Positions 63,447-64,000 of a stretch of DNA of 64,000 bases are shown in pieces. Numbering within the stretch: position 1 is the stretch's first letter; each line of letters begins with the position of its first letter. Origin of the DNA: Chloroflexota bacterium (GTDB lineage: Bacteria > Chloroflexota > Anaerolineae > UBA2200); the NCBI GenBank assembly GCA_030607875.1, contig JAUWJD010000006.1, positions 1 to 64,000 of the forward strand, in the 5' to 3' direction. The notes under the pieces are model-generated. The model saw nothing but the letters and a program-made list of their open reading frames with translations. It did no database searches and was not told where the DNA came from. A program made the position numbers and the translations under genes.

Positions 63447-64000
63447 ATGCGTCGTTTTGCTGCCATGAGCGTTTTGCTGGTGCTGGGATTGACGATCGCC
63501 CCATACAGTTTCCTCGCCAGCGCCGAGGGCCATGCTCAGCCACGCCACCTCCAGGAGGCAGCTGCACCGTTCGTGCCTGGCCAACTCCTGATCCGCTTCC
63601 GGCCGGAGGTCGCTGCTTAGCGTACTGGGCAGATCCTGGCCGCGGAGAACGCGGTACGGGGGCGGCGGATTTCGGCCCTCGGCGTGGATGTTCTGCGCCT
63701 GCCGCCAGGGCTCTCTGTGCAACAGGCGGTCAACCGCTTTGGCGGGTACCGGGAGGTCGAGTACGCCGAGCCCAACTACATCCTCTATGCCCTCCAGGTC
63801 GATGATCCCGGGCTGAGCAACCAATGGGCCCCGCAGAAGATTGATGCCCCGTCGGCCTGGGCCATCACGACGGGCGATCCGGCGGTGATCATCGCCGTGG
63901 TCGACTCGGGCGTCGACTATCGCCACAGCGAGCTGGCCCCAAACATCTGGGTCAACTCTGGAGAAGTCGCGGACAACGGCCTGGACGACGACGGCAACGG
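63447..64000 (+). pseudogene. Subtilisin-like serine protease (S8) with an in-frame TAG, partial at the right edge
   Basis: Starting at ATG 63447 with AGGAG 9 nt upstream, the product has a signal peptide (MSVLLVLGLTIAPYSFLASA) and a fervidolysin-like propeptide (FVPGQLLIRFRPEVAA...AVNRFGGYREVEYAEPNY). The start of the S8 catalytic domain follows, with the Asp of the triad in IIAVVDSGVDYRH and a calcium-type loop DNGLDDDGNG at the edge. Codon 58 (63618-63620) is TAG within the propeptide, in an otherwise well-kept frame. So it is a young pseudogene, a readthrough case, or a base error. His and Ser of the triad lie beyond the window. Confidence 0.8.

Noticed and set aside
63287-63805. A 172-codon plus-strand frame overlapping the subtilase
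   Set aside because: It is in a different frame from the subtilase, whose signal peptide, propeptide and catalytic Asp motif are clear.

Overview
The window looks like chromosomal DNA of a free-living, moderately GC-rich bacterium, most probably a member of the Chloroflexota (Anaerolineae-like). This placement is an inference. It rests on the many secreted beta-propeller proteins with Thr/Pro-rich linkers and a YLPIVLK-type motif, the GatCAB tRNA amidotransferase genes, an EtfA carrying a ferredoxin domain, and the VIT/VWA and SIMPL envelope proteins. No rRNA, tRNA, CRISPR array or intact insertion sequence was found.

Layout. 1-5000: housekeeping genes (holB running off the left edge, rarA, a secreted repeat protein, lipA). 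5460-15600: HEAT-repeat and zinc-ribbon proteins, then gatC, gatA, a sugar-phosphate nucleotidyltransferase, an aminotransferase and gatB on one strand, then glutamate dehydrogenase and an RlmD-type methyltransferase. 16186-21000: three secreted proteins (YVTN propeller, a 98-residue protein, a large FG-GAP protein). 21152-28383: electron transfer flavoprotein genes, an acyl-CoA dehydrogenase and a very long GH13 protein. 29075-34829: a two-component system, a SIMPL-domain protein and a VIT/VWA protein. 35532-42218: DegV, a parvulin-type lipoprotein and an amino-acid catabolic cluster that resembles the ectoine genes eutB/eutC. 42887-47005: a secreted GH2 enzyme. 47594-51513: small membrane proteins, a metallo-hydrolase and a frameshifted nuclease-like gene. 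52168-60857: a cell-surface polysaccharide region (DHHW protein, MBOAT acyltransferase, DUF4358-like lipoprotein, polysaccharide deacetylase, two GT2 enzymes, a radical SAM protein) interrupted by a truncated transposase. 61584-64000: a lipoprotein, then a subtilase interrupted by an in-frame TAG.

Two repeat systems stand out. The first is a family of 27-bp units, each able to form a hairpin with a 6-bp stem and an 8-nt loop. In several copies both stem arms change together so that pairing is kept. Four identical tandem copies extend the holB reading frame at its 3' end, and two diverged copies sit in frame inside gatB between its two zinc-type cysteine pairs. Eight further clear units lie between genes. 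The second is a set of twelve decayed pieces of the 3' half of a comM/yifB gene (Mg-chelatase-like AAA+ ATPase), spread through the gene-free stretches from 24866 to 63080. All twelve are on the minus strand, and well-preserved C-half copies share the same two-residue insertion, which points to one master copy. Several of them carry the 27-bp hairpins at the same internal position. No intact comM is present in the window.
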